The position numbers and the translations under genes are program-made. The notes under the pieces were generated by a model. It worked only from the letters and a program-made list of their open reading frames with translations. It was not told the DNA's origin and did not search any database. 64,000 nucleotides of DNA from an uncultured Roseibium sp. (lineage in GTDB: Bacteria; Pseudomonadota; Alphaproteobacteria; Rhizobiales; Stappiaceae): the NCBI RefSeq assembly GCF_963669205.1, contig NZ_OY769915.1, forward strand, positions 656,001 to 720,000, given 5' to 3'. Positions 1 through 8,448 of this stretch are shown in pieces (within the stretch, counting starts at the first letter, position 1; every line of letters starts with the position of its first letter).

Positions 1-55
1 CGAGGATTCCGTGCCCGGTATCCGAGTCGAGATCGAAGACGATACGGACCAGTAA
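1..55 (+). CDS. 3' end of an unidentified protein (partial)
   Basis: One frame is open from the left edge and ends at TAA 53-55, giving an acidic tail EDSVPGIRVEIEDDTDQ. A hairpin with a short T run follows directly, as expected after a real gene end. Too little is present to name the protein. Confidence 0.5.
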   Translation, partial: EDSVPGIRVEIEDDTDQ

Positions 56-64
56 TCGTCTTGC

Positions 65-89
65 CGGGCCGCCCTTCCAGGCGGCCTTT
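65..89 (+). terminator. Rho-independent terminator-like hairpin
   Basis: GGCCGCC (67-73) pairs perfectly with GGCGGCC (80-86) across a 6-nt loop and is followed by TTT. It lies 10 nt after the stop codon at 53-55. Confidence 0.6.
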
Positions 90-207
90 CCACGGTTGTT
101 CACGGCAGGATAATTCTTCGAAATTTCTGCTTGATCTTGGGGGGCGGTGTGACTATGTTCCGCCTCCATCGACGCCGGGGACCTAGACCGGCACCAAGAT
201 GCGATAC

Positions 208-283
208 GGGGCCATAGCTCAGCTGGGAGAGCGCTTCGCTGGCAGCGAAGAGGTCAGGGGTTCGAGCCCCCTTGGCTCCACCA
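208..283 (+). tRNA. tRNA-Ala (anticodon GGC)
   Basis: Complete 76-nt cloverleaf. The acceptor arms GGGGCCA and TGGCTCC pair with one G-T. The D-arm is GCTC/GAGC, and the anticodon stem CTTCG/CGAAG encloses loop CTGGCAG with anticodon GGC. The T-arm AGGGG/CCCCT carries TTCGAGC, and CCA is encoded. It reads GCC alanine codons, which are frequent in this GC-rich DNA. Confidence 0.97.
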
Positions 284-852
284 TCTTTCTTCTCACCGAC
301 ATTGTGACCTGATCCGGTGTGACCGTTCGAGCGTCCGTATTTTGAGAGAACCGCTCATGTTGGCCGAACGAAGCGGACGCCGGCGCGTGTCTTGTCCAGC
401 AAAGCGTCCGGAGGAGCAGGCGGGGTTCGCCGTGCCTTCGATTTGCAATCCACGGTAAGCGTCTTGCGTTCATTGGTTTTTCCATGCGCGGTCTGCCGCC
501 GCAAATCACTTGACTTAACGTAAGCCTGTAGCGCCAAATGAAGGCCAGGGTACGGACCCATAAATGAAGTCAATTTGGTTTGGATCGTTTTGATCAGCTG
601 CGAGAAGCGAAAGCGCAGGAAATGTGGTTCATTTTCAAGTCTTTCGCGACGTGGCGGATGGCCGAAACGGCCAAATCCGAAGGACGGCAAAATGGCTTCA
701 CCTCGCAGCGTCACCGCGCTTGACCGGGCATAAAGCCCGCTCTGCACACGCTTCCTCGCGAGGTTTTGCCATTTCTGCCGCCGAATGGGCTTCATTTATG
801 GGTCCGCACCCTGGGTTCCAGACATCCACGTCTGCTTCTGGAGGTCTTTGGC
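284..852. other. Intergenic region with repeat element, no gene supported
   Basis: Between the tRNA and the radical SAM gene I see no convincing coding sequence. Two overlapping minus-strand frames exist here: one is the antisense of tRNA-Ala and the other runs through the inverted-repeat element at 545-814. GGAGG at 840-844 is the ribosome binding site of the next gene. Confidence 0.6.
545..814. repeat. MITE-like element with 25-bp terminal inverted repeats
   Basis: Positions 545-569 (CCAGGGTACGGACCCATAAA then TGAAG) and 790-814 are reverse complements with one mismatch in 25. The right end with its interior (about 765-811) is, inverted, closely similar to the 52-bp element at 6919-6970, so both belong to one dispersed family. 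No transposase is encoded. A small minus-strand frame runs through the interior but has no other support. Confidence 0.75.
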
Positions 853-2169
853 ATGGTTCGAGCATTGTTGGTTCTGCCTCCGCTGCCGCAACCGATGAAC
901 GCGCCCTATCTCGGCCAGCAGTATGTCGCCGCGGCGCTGCTTTCGGCCGGACATGCGGTGCGCTGCCTGGACCTTGCCAATGCCCGGGCAACGGTGGCCC
1001 GGACACGGCTTGCCGAGGAAGTCCGCCGCTTTCGTCCCGACCTCATCGGCATGACGCTCTTCACCTATAATGCCCTGGCCGGATACAGGCTCGCCGACAT
1101 GCTATCGGATGGTGATGCGCTTCTGATCGCGGGTGGACCGCACCCAACAGTGTTGCCGGAGGAGCCCCTGTCACATGGCTTCGATCTGTCGCTCAGCGGT
1201 GAGGGCGAGCATGCAATCCTGGCTGTGGCCGAGGCGCTCGAACCCGGTGACAGCTTCGACACCATACCGGGCCTGCACGCTCGGACCGGGCACGGTCCGC
1301 CCCATGGTACGATCGAAGATCTCGACGCGTTGCCCTTTCCCCACGTTGCCGCCGGGGCCACAGACGAGGACGCCGTTGCAGGCGGTATCGTCACCAGCCG
1401 GGGATGCCCCGCACGCTGCACCTTCTGCGCCAACTATGTCACCGGCCGGGCCTATCGCTGGCGCAGCCCGGAAAACGTTGTCGCCGAATTGCTGACGCTG
1501 CGCCGCAAGTTCGGTCTCACTCACGTGCCGTTCTGGGATGATGCCTTCACCGCCCGCCGCCCGCGGCTCGAAGCCCTGTGTGACGCCATCCTGGCGGAAC
1601 CGGACCTGGCTGGCATGACCTGGACCTGCATCACGCCGGGAAACATGGTGCTTCCAAAGGATCTCGATCGCATGCGCCGTGCGGGATGCGTGGCGATCAA
1701 TTTCGGCATTGAAAGCGGTGACAGGGGTGTTTTGCGCGCGATCAGGAAGGGGCAGACGCCCGAGCGTGTCATCGCAGCGGTTCAGGCCGCGAAGGCGGCG
1801 GGGATGACGACGATCGTGAATTTCATGTTCGGCTTTCCGGACGAGGGAGCGGAGGAACTTGCCAATACCCGCACCCTGATGGCGGAGCTCGCGCCCATGA
1901 CCGATTTCTTCAACAATTTCGGCGTGCTTGTGCCATTTCCCGGCACGGCGATCTACGACCGGTACCACCTCGAGTACGGATTTACGGACTGGTGGCTTGA
2001 TCCTGCCCGGATCCCGGCTGCGCCTGGAACGGATCTTGGATGCGATCCTGCGCTTGAAAGGAACTTCTTCAATTATGAGCCGCACCTGAAGGCCGAGATC
2101 GCCGATCTGGTTCGCTGGAAGGCCCGGCACAATGCTGTCTGGGCAAATCGGAATGTCAAAAGCGGTTAG
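853..2169 (+). CDS. B12-binding domain radical SAM protein
   Basis: A 438-aa enzyme with an N-terminal cobalamin-binding-like Rossmann domain (about residues 1-140) followed by a radical SAM barrel. The barrel carries CPARCTFC, a CX3CX2C motif for a 4Fe-4S cluster that cleaves S-adenosylmethionine. The GGPHP and SGEGE segments are typical of the BchE-like B12 radical SAM family, whose members often methylate or rearrange unactivated carbons. ATG 853 was chosen over the upstream ATG at 766 because GGAGG lies 8 nt before it and the longer start would run through the repeat element. It is probably co-transcribed with the gene 25 nt downstream. The substrate is unknown. Confidence 0.88.
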   Translation: MVRALLVLPPLPQPMNAPYLGQQYVAAALLSAGHAVRCLDLANARATVARTRLAEEVRRFRPDLIGMTLFTYNALAGYRLADMLSDGDALLIAGGPHPTVLPEEPLSHGFDLSLSGEGEHAILAVAEALEPGDSFDTIPGLHARTGHGPPHGTIEDLDALPFPHVAAGATDEDAVAGGIVTSRGCPARCTFCANYVTGRAYRWRSPENVVAELLTLRRKFGLTHVPFWDDAFTARRPRLEALCDAILAEPDLAGMTWTCITPGNMVLPKDLDRMRRAGCVAINFGIESGDRGVLRAIRKGQTPERVIAAVQAAKAAGMTTIVNFMFGFPDEGAEELANTRTLMAELAPMTDFFNNFGVLVPFPGTAIYDRYHLEYGFTDWWLDPARIPAAPGTDLGCDPALERNFFNYEPHLKAEIADLVRWKARHNAVWANRNVKSG

Positions 2170-2194
2170 CAGATTTTTTAAGGAGACTTGAGCA

Positions 2195-3274
2195 ATGATT
2201 TCCAGTTTGCGTCAAAACAGAATTTCAAAACACGCTGCGGAGTTCGCGGGTCAGACCGCGAAATCGGTGGCCAAGCACGCCACCCGGCAAGCCGGCAATG
2301 TTTCGAACGCGGCCAGTAAAGTGTCCGGTATGGCCTCCGATGCTGCCCACAAAGCCTCCGGGGCTGCGCAAAAAACCGCGAACCATGCTGCCGGGGTCGG
2401 GGCGAAAGCGGTGAACGCGGCAGGGCAGGGCGCCACTCAGGCCGCACAGAAGCTGAACGAAGGCGTCGGCAACACCGCCGGCAAACTCGCCAAAATCGGC
2501 AATGCCGGAGCGAGCGCGGCCCAGGCACAGGCCACGATGATGGTCGAACAGATGTATTCAATCACATCCGGCTCATCGGGAGGCGGCGGCGCGGCGCCGA
2601 CCGCATCCTTCACCTCCGCGGACCAGGCGGCCGTGATCGACGCGATCAAGCCCGCGGTCAAACAGGCGGTCGACATGTGGAAGATCAGCGCACATTTCTC
2701 CGACCTCACGATCATGGCCATGAGCGCGGTTGGCGCTCCGGGCTGCCTCGACGGTCCGGAGCTTGAATCCCATATCCGCATCCATCCGAAGGTCCAGTCG
2801 CTGTCCGGTCTTGCACGGGACATGGCCAACGGGATCGCCGAAGGCTTCTCGGACAATTTTTTCCTGTGGCAAAACGGGGTCACCGTCCCTGGTTTGCCGT
2901 GGTATCCGGCCTTTGCCGCTTTCCCGGGACCGATAGCCCCACCCATGCCGAATGTTCCAATGCCGCTGATCAGTTGCGTATCCGCCCGGGTCTCAAAGAT
3001 CATCGTGCACTCGGAAATCGCCGATGCGATTACCCAGGCACTCCCTGCTCCCTTGAGCGGGGAAACGGCCTTCATCAACCGCGTCGCCACGGGATTGGCT
3101 CTTGCAGCGTCGACCTGGCTCGGCTCAGCACAGGTGATGAACGTCCTCGGCCACGGGCAGGTTCCCTCTTTCGCGCCTCCCTACGTGCCGGTCGGCCCGG
3201 TGGTCGGGGGTACGATCATTGCGACGCCCGGACATCTGATAACGGCACCATCATTGACCCCGATCATCGTGTAG
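2195..3274 (+). CDS. Unknown protein with LEA-like 11-residue repeats
   Basis: A 359-aa protein I do not recognise. Residues about 19-106 form near-perfect 11-residue repeats rich in Ala, Lys, Gln and Gly: Gly recurs at 34, 45, 56 and 67, and Ala (once Val) at 40, 51, 62, 73, 84, 95 and 106. This resembles group-3 LEA proteins and apolipoprotein-like amphipathic helices. A Ser/Gly linker near residue 125 leads to a non-repetitive domain (about 135-359) rich in Pro and Gly with hydrophobic stretches. No signal peptide is seen. AAGGAGA lies just upstream of the ATG. It sits 25 nt after the radical SAM gene, so it could be a partner or substrate of that enzyme, which is only inference. Its 3' end overlaps the convergent methyltransferase gene by 11 bp. 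Confidence 0.75.
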   Translation: MISSLRQNRISKHAAEFAGQTAKSVAKHATRQAGNVSNAASKVSGMASDAAHKASGAAQKTANHAAGVGAKAVNAAGQGATQAAQKLNEGVGNTAGKLAKIGNAGASAAQAQATMMVEQMYSITSGSSGGGGAAPTASFTSADQAAVIDAIKPAVKQAVDMWKISAHFSDLTIMAMSAVGAPGCLDGPELESHIRIHPKVQSLSGLARDMANGIAEGFSDNFFLWQNGVTVPGLPWYPAFAAFPGPIAPPMPNVPMPLISCVSARVSKIIVHSEIADAITQALPAPLSGETAFINRVATGLALAASTWLGSAQVMNVLGHGQVPSFAPPYVPVGPVVGGTIIATPGHLITAPSLTPIIV

Positions 3275-4055
3275 CCCGGGTGCCGACGCAAAGTGCCCAC
3301 CTCTCCCAGCGCCAGGAGGACATGTCCAGATCCTCAGCCAACCGGGCAAGAAGCGCCGGCCGGTCTTCCGGCGGGATCTGCCTGAGCAGCGTGTCGTTCA
3401 CCGGGGGCAGCGCCATCCAGTCGAGATAGGCCTGCTGCGTCAGCCTGAGCCTTGTATCCGAGCGCGCCATGGAGAAGCCGTTTTCCAGGAATGCCCGCGC
3501 CAGGCTCGTGTCGCTGAGGGGCGGAAGCGCGGCGCCGGGTAGGTTGCCGAGATCAAGCTCGGCCAGCGCGGATGGCAAGGCGGTGAGATGAGGGTCCGTG
3601 CCGCCGCCCGGTTCATCGGCTTCGCCCAGATAGGCGGCGGGAAGCGAGACCGCGAGGGCGCCTCCAGGCGCAACAAGATCTCTCATCCCGCCGATTGCCT
3701 CGCTGACCGGGCCGAGCGTCCAGATCGCGGCACCGCAGAGCACCCGGTCGAACTGCTGCCCTTCAGGCGGCGCGGAGCGCCAGGTGATCCGCCGGCCCCG
3801 TGTGCGGTGTTCGCCTTCCTGCCGCATGGCGCCGGACGCCTCTACAGCCATAACCACGTCGCCTTCTCCCAGCCGTTCCAGGCAGGCCAGAGCGGTACAG
3901 CCGATCCCCGCGGCGACATCCAGTACCCGGTGCCCGGGGCCGATTGCCGTGGCCTCGACCAGCGCCCTTGCCGCCGCCCTGTAGCGGTCGTGAGTTTCAG
4001 TGAAAATGCGGTAGCGTTCCGCGGTCACAGGATGGTTCCAGAGGAAAAGGCTCAT
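3264..4055 (-). CDS. Class I SAM-dependent methyltransferase
   Basis: 263 aa. Motif I, VLDVAAGIGCTAL (about residues 44-56), and an acidic loop-2 region fit the Rossmann-fold methyltransferases of the UbiE/methyltransf_11 type; a later segment DRVLCGAAIW corresponds to motif IV. The substrate cannot be read from sequence. It starts 7 nt after the stop of the PhyH-like gene and so is the second gene of a two-gene operon convergent with the radical SAM pair. Confidence 0.85.
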   Translation of the reverse strand: MSLFLWNHPVTAERYRIFTETHDRYRAAARALVEATAIGPGHRVLDVAAGIGCTALACLERLGEGDVVMAVEASGAMRQEGEHRTRGRRITWRSAPPEGQQFDRVLCGAAIWTLGPVSEAIGGMRDLVAPGGALAVSLPAAYLGEADEPGGGTDPHLTALPSALAELDLGNLPGAALPPLSDTSLARAFLENGFSMARSDTRLRLTQQAYLDWMALPPVNDTLLRQIPPEDRPALLARLAEDLDMSSWRWERWALCVGTRATR

Positions 4056-4062
4056 CCGGGTG

Positions 4063-4728
4063 TCACCGCCGATCCGGGGCGAAGCGAAGGTCTATAGACA
4101 ACCTCGGGCGGTCGGCGCTGCGATTGGGCAGGCTTCGGTGAGGGGTCAGGCCCGAAAACAGCAGAACATCGCCCGGGGCGCAGGGGACGGCATGCCAATT
4201 GAACGGCATGTCTCCGCTCAGTCCGGTTTCGTCGTGAGGCTGGAGACCCGTTTCCCGCTCGGCGACCTGAAGGGCTCCAAGCCGCCGCGGGCAATTGACG
4301 AGCGGAACCCAGGCGATCCACAAACCTGGCGTGTGGCAATACCAGGCATCCTGATGCGCGGCCGTGCCGCGCTGTTCGCCGGGAAAGGTAATCCGGCAGA
4401 CATCGGCCTGCAGCGGCTTCAGACGTTGGCCGCAGGTGCGATAGAGCGCGTCTTGCAGGTCCGGGTCCGAGCGCAGGTCGGCGACCTCCAGAAGCGACAG
4501 CACTTCGGCGAGAAAGGAGACATAATCGGGATCGTCGATCTCCAGCCTCCTGCCATGCATGCGCGGCGTGGCCTTTCCATACGGGTCGAGCCAGCCACGG
4601 GCCCGTGCCGCGTCCCGCACCCGCGCCGAAAGCGATCTCACAAGACCCCGGTCAAGCACACGCCGCAACAGCCGTGGACGTTTGCAATCCGCTCCGGGGT
4701 CTGTTTCGAATGTCCGTGCCAGGGTCAT
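4063..4728 (-). CDS. Phytanoyl-CoA dioxygenase (PhyH) family protein
   Basis: 221 aa. The HQD segment within AAHQDAWYCH supplies the HxD half of the iron-binding facial triad of Fe(II)/2-oxoglutarate oxygenases. THRSLPN supplies the distal His, and the Arg in RPRLSID is placed to bind 2-oxoglutarate. Such enzymes hydroxylate lipids or small natural products. First gene of the pair with the methyltransferase. Together with the radical SAM gene this makes three tailoring-type enzymes in 4 kb. Confidence 0.82.
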   Translation of the reverse strand: MTLARTFETDPGADCKRPRLLRRVLDRGLVRSLSARVRDAARARGWLDPYGKATPRMHGRRLEIDDPDYVSFLAEVLSLLEVADLRSDPDLQDALYRTCGQRLKPLQADVCRITFPGEQRGTAAHQDAWYCHTPGLWIAWVPLVNCPRRLGALQVAERETGLQPHDETGLSGDMPFNWHAVPCAPGDVLLFSGLTPHRSLPNRSADRPRLSIDLRFAPDRR

Positions 4729-4910
4729 CGGGAGCCCACGACGTCATGAGGCATTGCGATATTCCTTGATGCCCGCGACGCCATGTCCTACCGTCCGCCA
4801 ACAGGGAAAAGCGGGCCCACTTGCGTCACCCGGACGATAACTCACTTTCTCTTGCCGACAAATGATACCGGTATCCGGTGCAGCAAACGGGTTGAAACCG
4901 CGGGTGTTGT

Positions 4911-5813
4911 TCAGGCAAGTTCGTCTGAAAGCCATTCCAGCAATTTGTCGGTGTCCGGATGCAGTCCGCGCGCAGTGCCGCGATAAACTGAAATCTCCGT
5001 CGGACGCGAAACAAGCTCCTCGCAGGGTCTGACAAGCTTTTGTTCCTCGATCATGATCTGGGTCGTTCGCCTCCACCCGAGCGCAATGCCTTGTCCCGCA
5101 ACCGCTGCCTGAAGGGCAAGCGGATAGCTGTCAAAATGAAGCAGACGAGGCCGCCTGGGCGCCGTTGTTGCCACGGCGCTGAACCAGTCGGACCAGTCGA
5201 TCCAGTCTTGCGGTACCACCCGGTGCGCCAGCAGCGGGTAAGACCCGAGTTCGGCCGGTTTCAGTTTGCGGTCACGCTCCGCCAGCAAGGAAGGCGCGCA
5301 TACCGGGAAAATGTCATCCGACGCGGTAAAGGCCAGTTTAGCCGCGCCGTAAGGACGCCCTGACGTTTGCATGGCAGCATCAAAATGCTCCTTTGCTTCG
5401 GTGATCGGGTTCAACGAACTGACAATGCGCAGCTCAACACCCGGGTGGCGTTCCTGAAAACCGGCAAGCCTCGGCATCAGCCAGTAGAAGGCTTCACAAA
5501 GCTGGCAATGCAGGACCAGTTCTTCGGGCCGTCCAAAGCCCTGAAGCAAGGCCATTTCCTCGGCGATGTCGGACAACGCTGTTCCGACGACCTGGCCAAG
5601 ACGGCGCCCCTCGCTTGTGAGAAAAACAGCGCGGTTCCGGCGATCGAACAACACGACACCGAGCTCTCGTTCCAAGAGTGCGATCTGCTTGCTGACGGCT
5701 GTTTGGGTCATGCCGAGTTCTTCGGCCGCACGGGAGAAGCTCTCGTGCCGTGCAGCGGCTTCGAATGGTTTGAGGCGCGAGAGTGACGGCAGTGGTCGTG
5801 GTTTGATTTCCAT
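4911..5813 (-). CDS. LysR family transcriptional regulator (GcvA-like)
   Basis: 300 aa. The N-terminal winged helix-turn-helix (about residues 10-70, with SFSRAAEELGMTQTAVSKQI) is followed by a periplasmic-binding-protein-like effector domain. The opening PSLSRLKPFEAAARH is typical of the GcvA subgroup. It is divergent from the DMT exporter, the usual arrangement for a LysR regulator and its target. Confidence 0.9.
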   Translation of the reverse strand: MEIKPRPLPSLSRLKPFEAAARHESFSRAAEELGMTQTAVSKQIALLERELGVVLFDRRNRAVFLTSEGRRLGQVVGTALSDIAEEMALLQGFGRPEELVLHCQLCEAFYWLMPRLAGFQERHPGVELRIVSSLNPITEAKEHFDAAMQTSGRPYGAAKLAFTASDDIFPVCAPSLLAERDRKLKPAELGSYPLLAHRVVPQDWIDWSDWFSAVATTAPRRPRLLHFDSYPLALQAAVAGQGIALGWRRTTQIMIEEQKLVRPCEELVSRPTEISVYRGTARGLHPDTDKLLEWLSDELA

Positions 5814-5959
5814 AACTTCAGCTCATGTAAAAACAAGCAAAATTCGCTTTTTCGATAGCTTAAAACATGATTTTTCAACGCGCAAAGGCAATTTATCAAG
5901 CGCCGCCGCAGTCTGAAAAGTCTTGCTCGAATGGCGCTGCAGCCCAACAGGAGTTGCGC
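5814..5959. promoter_or_regulatory. Divergent LysR/exporter control region
   Basis: An AT-rich stretch between the LysR and DMT genes. It holds TCATGT (5823-5828) with ACATGA (5865-5870) as distant inverted arms, and AAGC (5835-5838) with GCTT (5846-5849), within the size range of LysR boxes. CAGGAG at 5948-5953 is the ribosome binding site for the exporter. Confidence 0.45.
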
Positions 5960-6919
5960 GTGGCAACGGTTTCAAAACTCGGACTGGCGTTTTGTCTGGT
6001 CTTCGTGACGCTGGAAGCGTTTCAGGCTGTTTATCTCGGGGCCGTCTTCCAGAAGGCGGATTCGTTTTTGGTCGGTGCTTGCGTGTTCGGCGTCTCGGTT
6101 TCAGCCTGCACCTTGATCACGGCCTTGTTTCGCCCGGGAGAACTCCTCGCGTCGCTGGTCTCATGGAGAATAGTGGCTGCCCTCAACGTCTTCGCTGCAA
6201 CAACCTGGTGTAGCTATTTTCTGGCGATTCAGCTGATCGAGCCGGCCATTGTCTTCACGGTCTTTTCGGGCATGGTCCCTCTCGGGACCGTCGTGGCAGG
6301 ATGGTGCGGTCTGCCTGAAGCCGGAAGCATGCGTCACAAGCCGGAAGTCGCCGGAAACGCACTGATCTTCCTCGCCGTGCTGTTTCTGGGGGTGGTAACG
6401 GTTTTCGGCTATTCGGGGTTCGTCCGGGGAAGTTGGCTGTCGGGTGTCGCCGGTGTGGTTCTCTCCGCAGCCTCGGGTTTTTGTACCGCGTTTGTCATTC
6501 TTCTTTCTGCGCGGCTTAACAGGAAAGGTGTCGGGCCGCTGGCACAGTTCGGACTGCGCTTCATTCTCTATACCTGCCTTGCGCTCGCCGCATATGCGGC
6601 GGGACTGGATGACAAGGGCAGCCCCATGTCACTTTCTGACCTTGCGACACTGGTTCTGGTTGGGCTGGGTGTGATTGCGTTTCCTCTCTATCTTGTTCAA
6701 AAGGCGATTCCGCTGCTGCAGCCCTCCATCATAGCGGCCATGACCGCCCTGGGTCCGGTGATGGTGTTTTCGATGCAGTTGCTGGAAGGGCGCGTCGACT
6801 ATTCCGCGGCAACATTGACCGGACTGCTCGTTTACATGGCCGGAGCGCTCCTGGCTGTTTACGGATCCGTCTTGCACTCCACTCCCACGAGCGCGGAGTG
6901 TTCCCGAACCGTGACATAG
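5960..6919 (+). CDS. DMT/EamA family membrane transporter
   Basis: 319 aa with about ten hydrophobic segments, the layout of drug/metabolite transporter exporters. GTG 5960 is preferred: CAGGAG lies 6 nt upstream and the protein then opens directly into its first membrane segment (LGLAFCLVFVTLEAF). The in-frame ATG at 5867 would add 31 polar residues and lie within the LysR control region. The TAG stop at 6917-6919 is formed by the edge of the 52-bp repeat that follows. Substrate unknown; probably controlled by the divergent LysR. Confidence 0.82.
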   Translation: MATVSKLGLAFCLVFVTLEAFQAVYLGAVFQKADSFLVGACVFGVSVSACTLITALFRPGELLASLVSWRIVAALNVFAATTWCSYFLAIQLIEPAIVFTVFSGMVPLGTVVAGWCGLPEAGSMRHKPEVAGNALIFLAVLFLGVVTVFGYSGFVRGSWLSGVAGVVLSAASGFCTAFVILLSARLNRKGVGPLAQFGLRFILYTCLALAAYAAGLDDKGSPMSLSDLATLVLVGLGVIAFPLYLVQKAIPLLQPSIIAAMTALGPVMVFSMQLLEGRVDYSAATLTGLLVYMAGALLAVYGSVLHSTPTSAECSRTVT

Positions 6920-6970
6920 GGTACGGACCCATAAATGAAGCTCATTTGGCGGCAGAAATGGGTCCGTCCC
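6919..6970. repeat. 52-bp terminal-inverted-repeat element between convergent genes
   Basis: Left end GGGTACGGACCCAT (6919-6932) is the reverse complement of right end ATGGGTCCGTCCC (6958-6970) apart from one missing base. TA flanks both sides, like a TA target duplication. The element fills the whole space between the DMT gene and the amidase, and both genes use TAG stops made from its TA-GGG edges. Same family as the element at 545-814. Confidence 0.7.
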
Positions 6971-8373
6971 TAGCTTCCGCCCGACATCCCCTCAATCGCC
7001 GCCATGAACGACAGTACGTTTGCGTCCTGGCCGCGCGCGCCGATGATCTGCAGGCCGACAGGCAGACCTGCTTCGGTCTTGCCGCAAGGAACAACGCCGG
7101 CGGGCTGCTGTGTCAGGTTTATCGGAAAGCTGAAGCTCGCCCATTCCGTCCAGCGCTGAAGGCCGGACCCGGCCGGGACTTCCAGTCCGGCCTCGAAAGC
7201 CGGAACCGTGACGGCGGGCGACAGGATGAAGTCTAGATCTGCAAGGGCCATGTCCATCCTGGCGCCGAACTCGGCGCGGTCGACCTGTGCGGCGACCAGG
7301 GTCTTTGCATCATAGGCGCCGCCCGTTTCGGCAATCTCCCGAAGACCCGGATCGATCTTATCGCGCTCTGCAGGTCCATACGGGGCCAGACGCGCGGCAG
7401 CGCCCGAAAACCAGTGCCTGTGGAACGTTTCGAGCAGGTCGTCTGCGGGAAGATCAAAAGGCTCAATGACAGCGCCTGCGGCTTCCAGCTGTCGCATCTG
7501 GGCATCGACAAGCGCGGCGACTTCGGCGTCAACCCTGCCCGCAGGCGGGACCGTCCAGTAACCGATGCGGCTGCCCCTGATGGCAGTGGCCGGATCCTCA
7601 AGCGGGGCGAGTTGGCCTTCACCCTGGTTCCAGTCACGCCGGTCCCGTCCGCTCATCGCATTCAGCATGGCGGCCGTATCGCGCGCATTGCGGCACATCG
7701 GACCGATATGGGCCACGGTTCCGAAGGGGCTCGCCGGATAGGCGGGAACGCGCGAGAAGGTCGGCTTGAGACCGGTGATGCCGCAGAAGGAGGAGGGGAT
7801 GCGGATCGATCCGCCGCCATCCGTGCCCAGGTGAAAGACGCCTGCGCCGAGCGCTGCTGCAATGGCCGCGCCTCCGGAGGAGCCTCCGGACGTCATTGCC
7901 GGATTGTGCGGATTACGCGTGATCCCGAAGGCATTGCTGTCCGTGACCGCCTTCCAGCCGAATTCGGGCGTCGTTGTCTGTCCGAGAAAAACGACGCCGG
8001 CCGCGCGCATCAGCTGGACGCTTGGCGCGTCTTCTGCCTGGGGCGCATCGCTGGTGACAAGGCTGCCGAAGCGGGTGGGCCAGCCCTTCACCCAGACAAT
8101 ATCCTTGATGGTCGCCGGGATGCCGTCGACCGCCGACAAGGGGGCTCCCTCGGCCCATCGGGACTCTGATGCTCTCGCGGCCCCAAGCGCACCCTCGTGA
8201 TCCAGGAATGTGAAGGCGTTGAAAACAGGATCGATCTCTTCCGCCCGCGCCAGGCAGGCCTTTGTCACGTCAACGGGAGAGAGCGAGCCTTCACGATAGG
8301 CGCTCGCAAGCTCATCTGCGCTCATCCGGCAAAGCGGGTCCGCCTGATCCAAACTGTGAAACCCGTCGCTCAT
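6970..8373 (-). CDS. Amidase (amidase signature family)
   Basis: 467 aa, normal length for the family. The Ser-cisSer-Lys triad can be placed at Lys90 (in TIKDI), Ser165 (in GGSSGG) and Ser189 (in GTDGGGSIR). The family hydrolyses carboxylic amides or carbamates; without GatB/GatC neighbours it is more likely a catabolic amidase than GatA. It stands alone, convergent with the DMT exporter. Confidence 0.92.
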   Translation of the reverse strand: MSDGFHSLDQADPLCRMSADELASAYREGSLSPVDVTKACLARAEEIDPVFNAFTFLDHEGALGAARASESRWAEGAPLSAVDGIPATIKDIVWVKGWPTRFGSLVTSDAPQAEDAPSVQLMRAAGVVFLGQTTTPEFGWKAVTDSNAFGITRNPHNPAMTSGGSSGGAAIAAALGAGVFHLGTDGGGSIRIPSSFCGITGLKPTFSRVPAYPASPFGTVAHIGPMCRNARDTAAMLNAMSGRDRRDWNQGEGQLAPLEDPATAIRGSRIGYWTVPPAGRVDAEVAALVDAQMRQLEAAGAVIEPFDLPADDLLETFHRHWFSGAAARLAPYGPAERDKIDPGLREIAETGGAYDAKTLVAAQVDRAEFGARMDMALADLDFILSPAVTVPAFEAGLEVPAGSGLQRWTEWASFSFPINLTQQPAGVVPCGKTEAGLPVGLQIIGARGQDANVLSFMAAIEGMSGGS

Positions 8374-8448
8374 CCGCCGTCACCTTCGCTGTTCGATTCA
8401 CAGCGATGGTAGTCCATTTCAGAGCGCTGAAAAGCCTAAACTCGCGGT

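Noticed and set aside
219..509. 96-aa minus-strand frame ending in VEPRGLEPLTSSLPAKRSPS
   Set aside because: Its C-terminal part is the antisense of tRNA-Ala, a well-known spurious annotation.
355..795. 146-aa minus-strand frame through the first repeat element
   Set aside because: Half lies inside the inverted-repeat element; no ribosome binding site or recognisable domain.
3264..3274. Possible frameshift joining the unknown 359-aa protein and the next gene
   Set aside because: The genes are on opposite strands with overlapping stops, and each has normal coding features.
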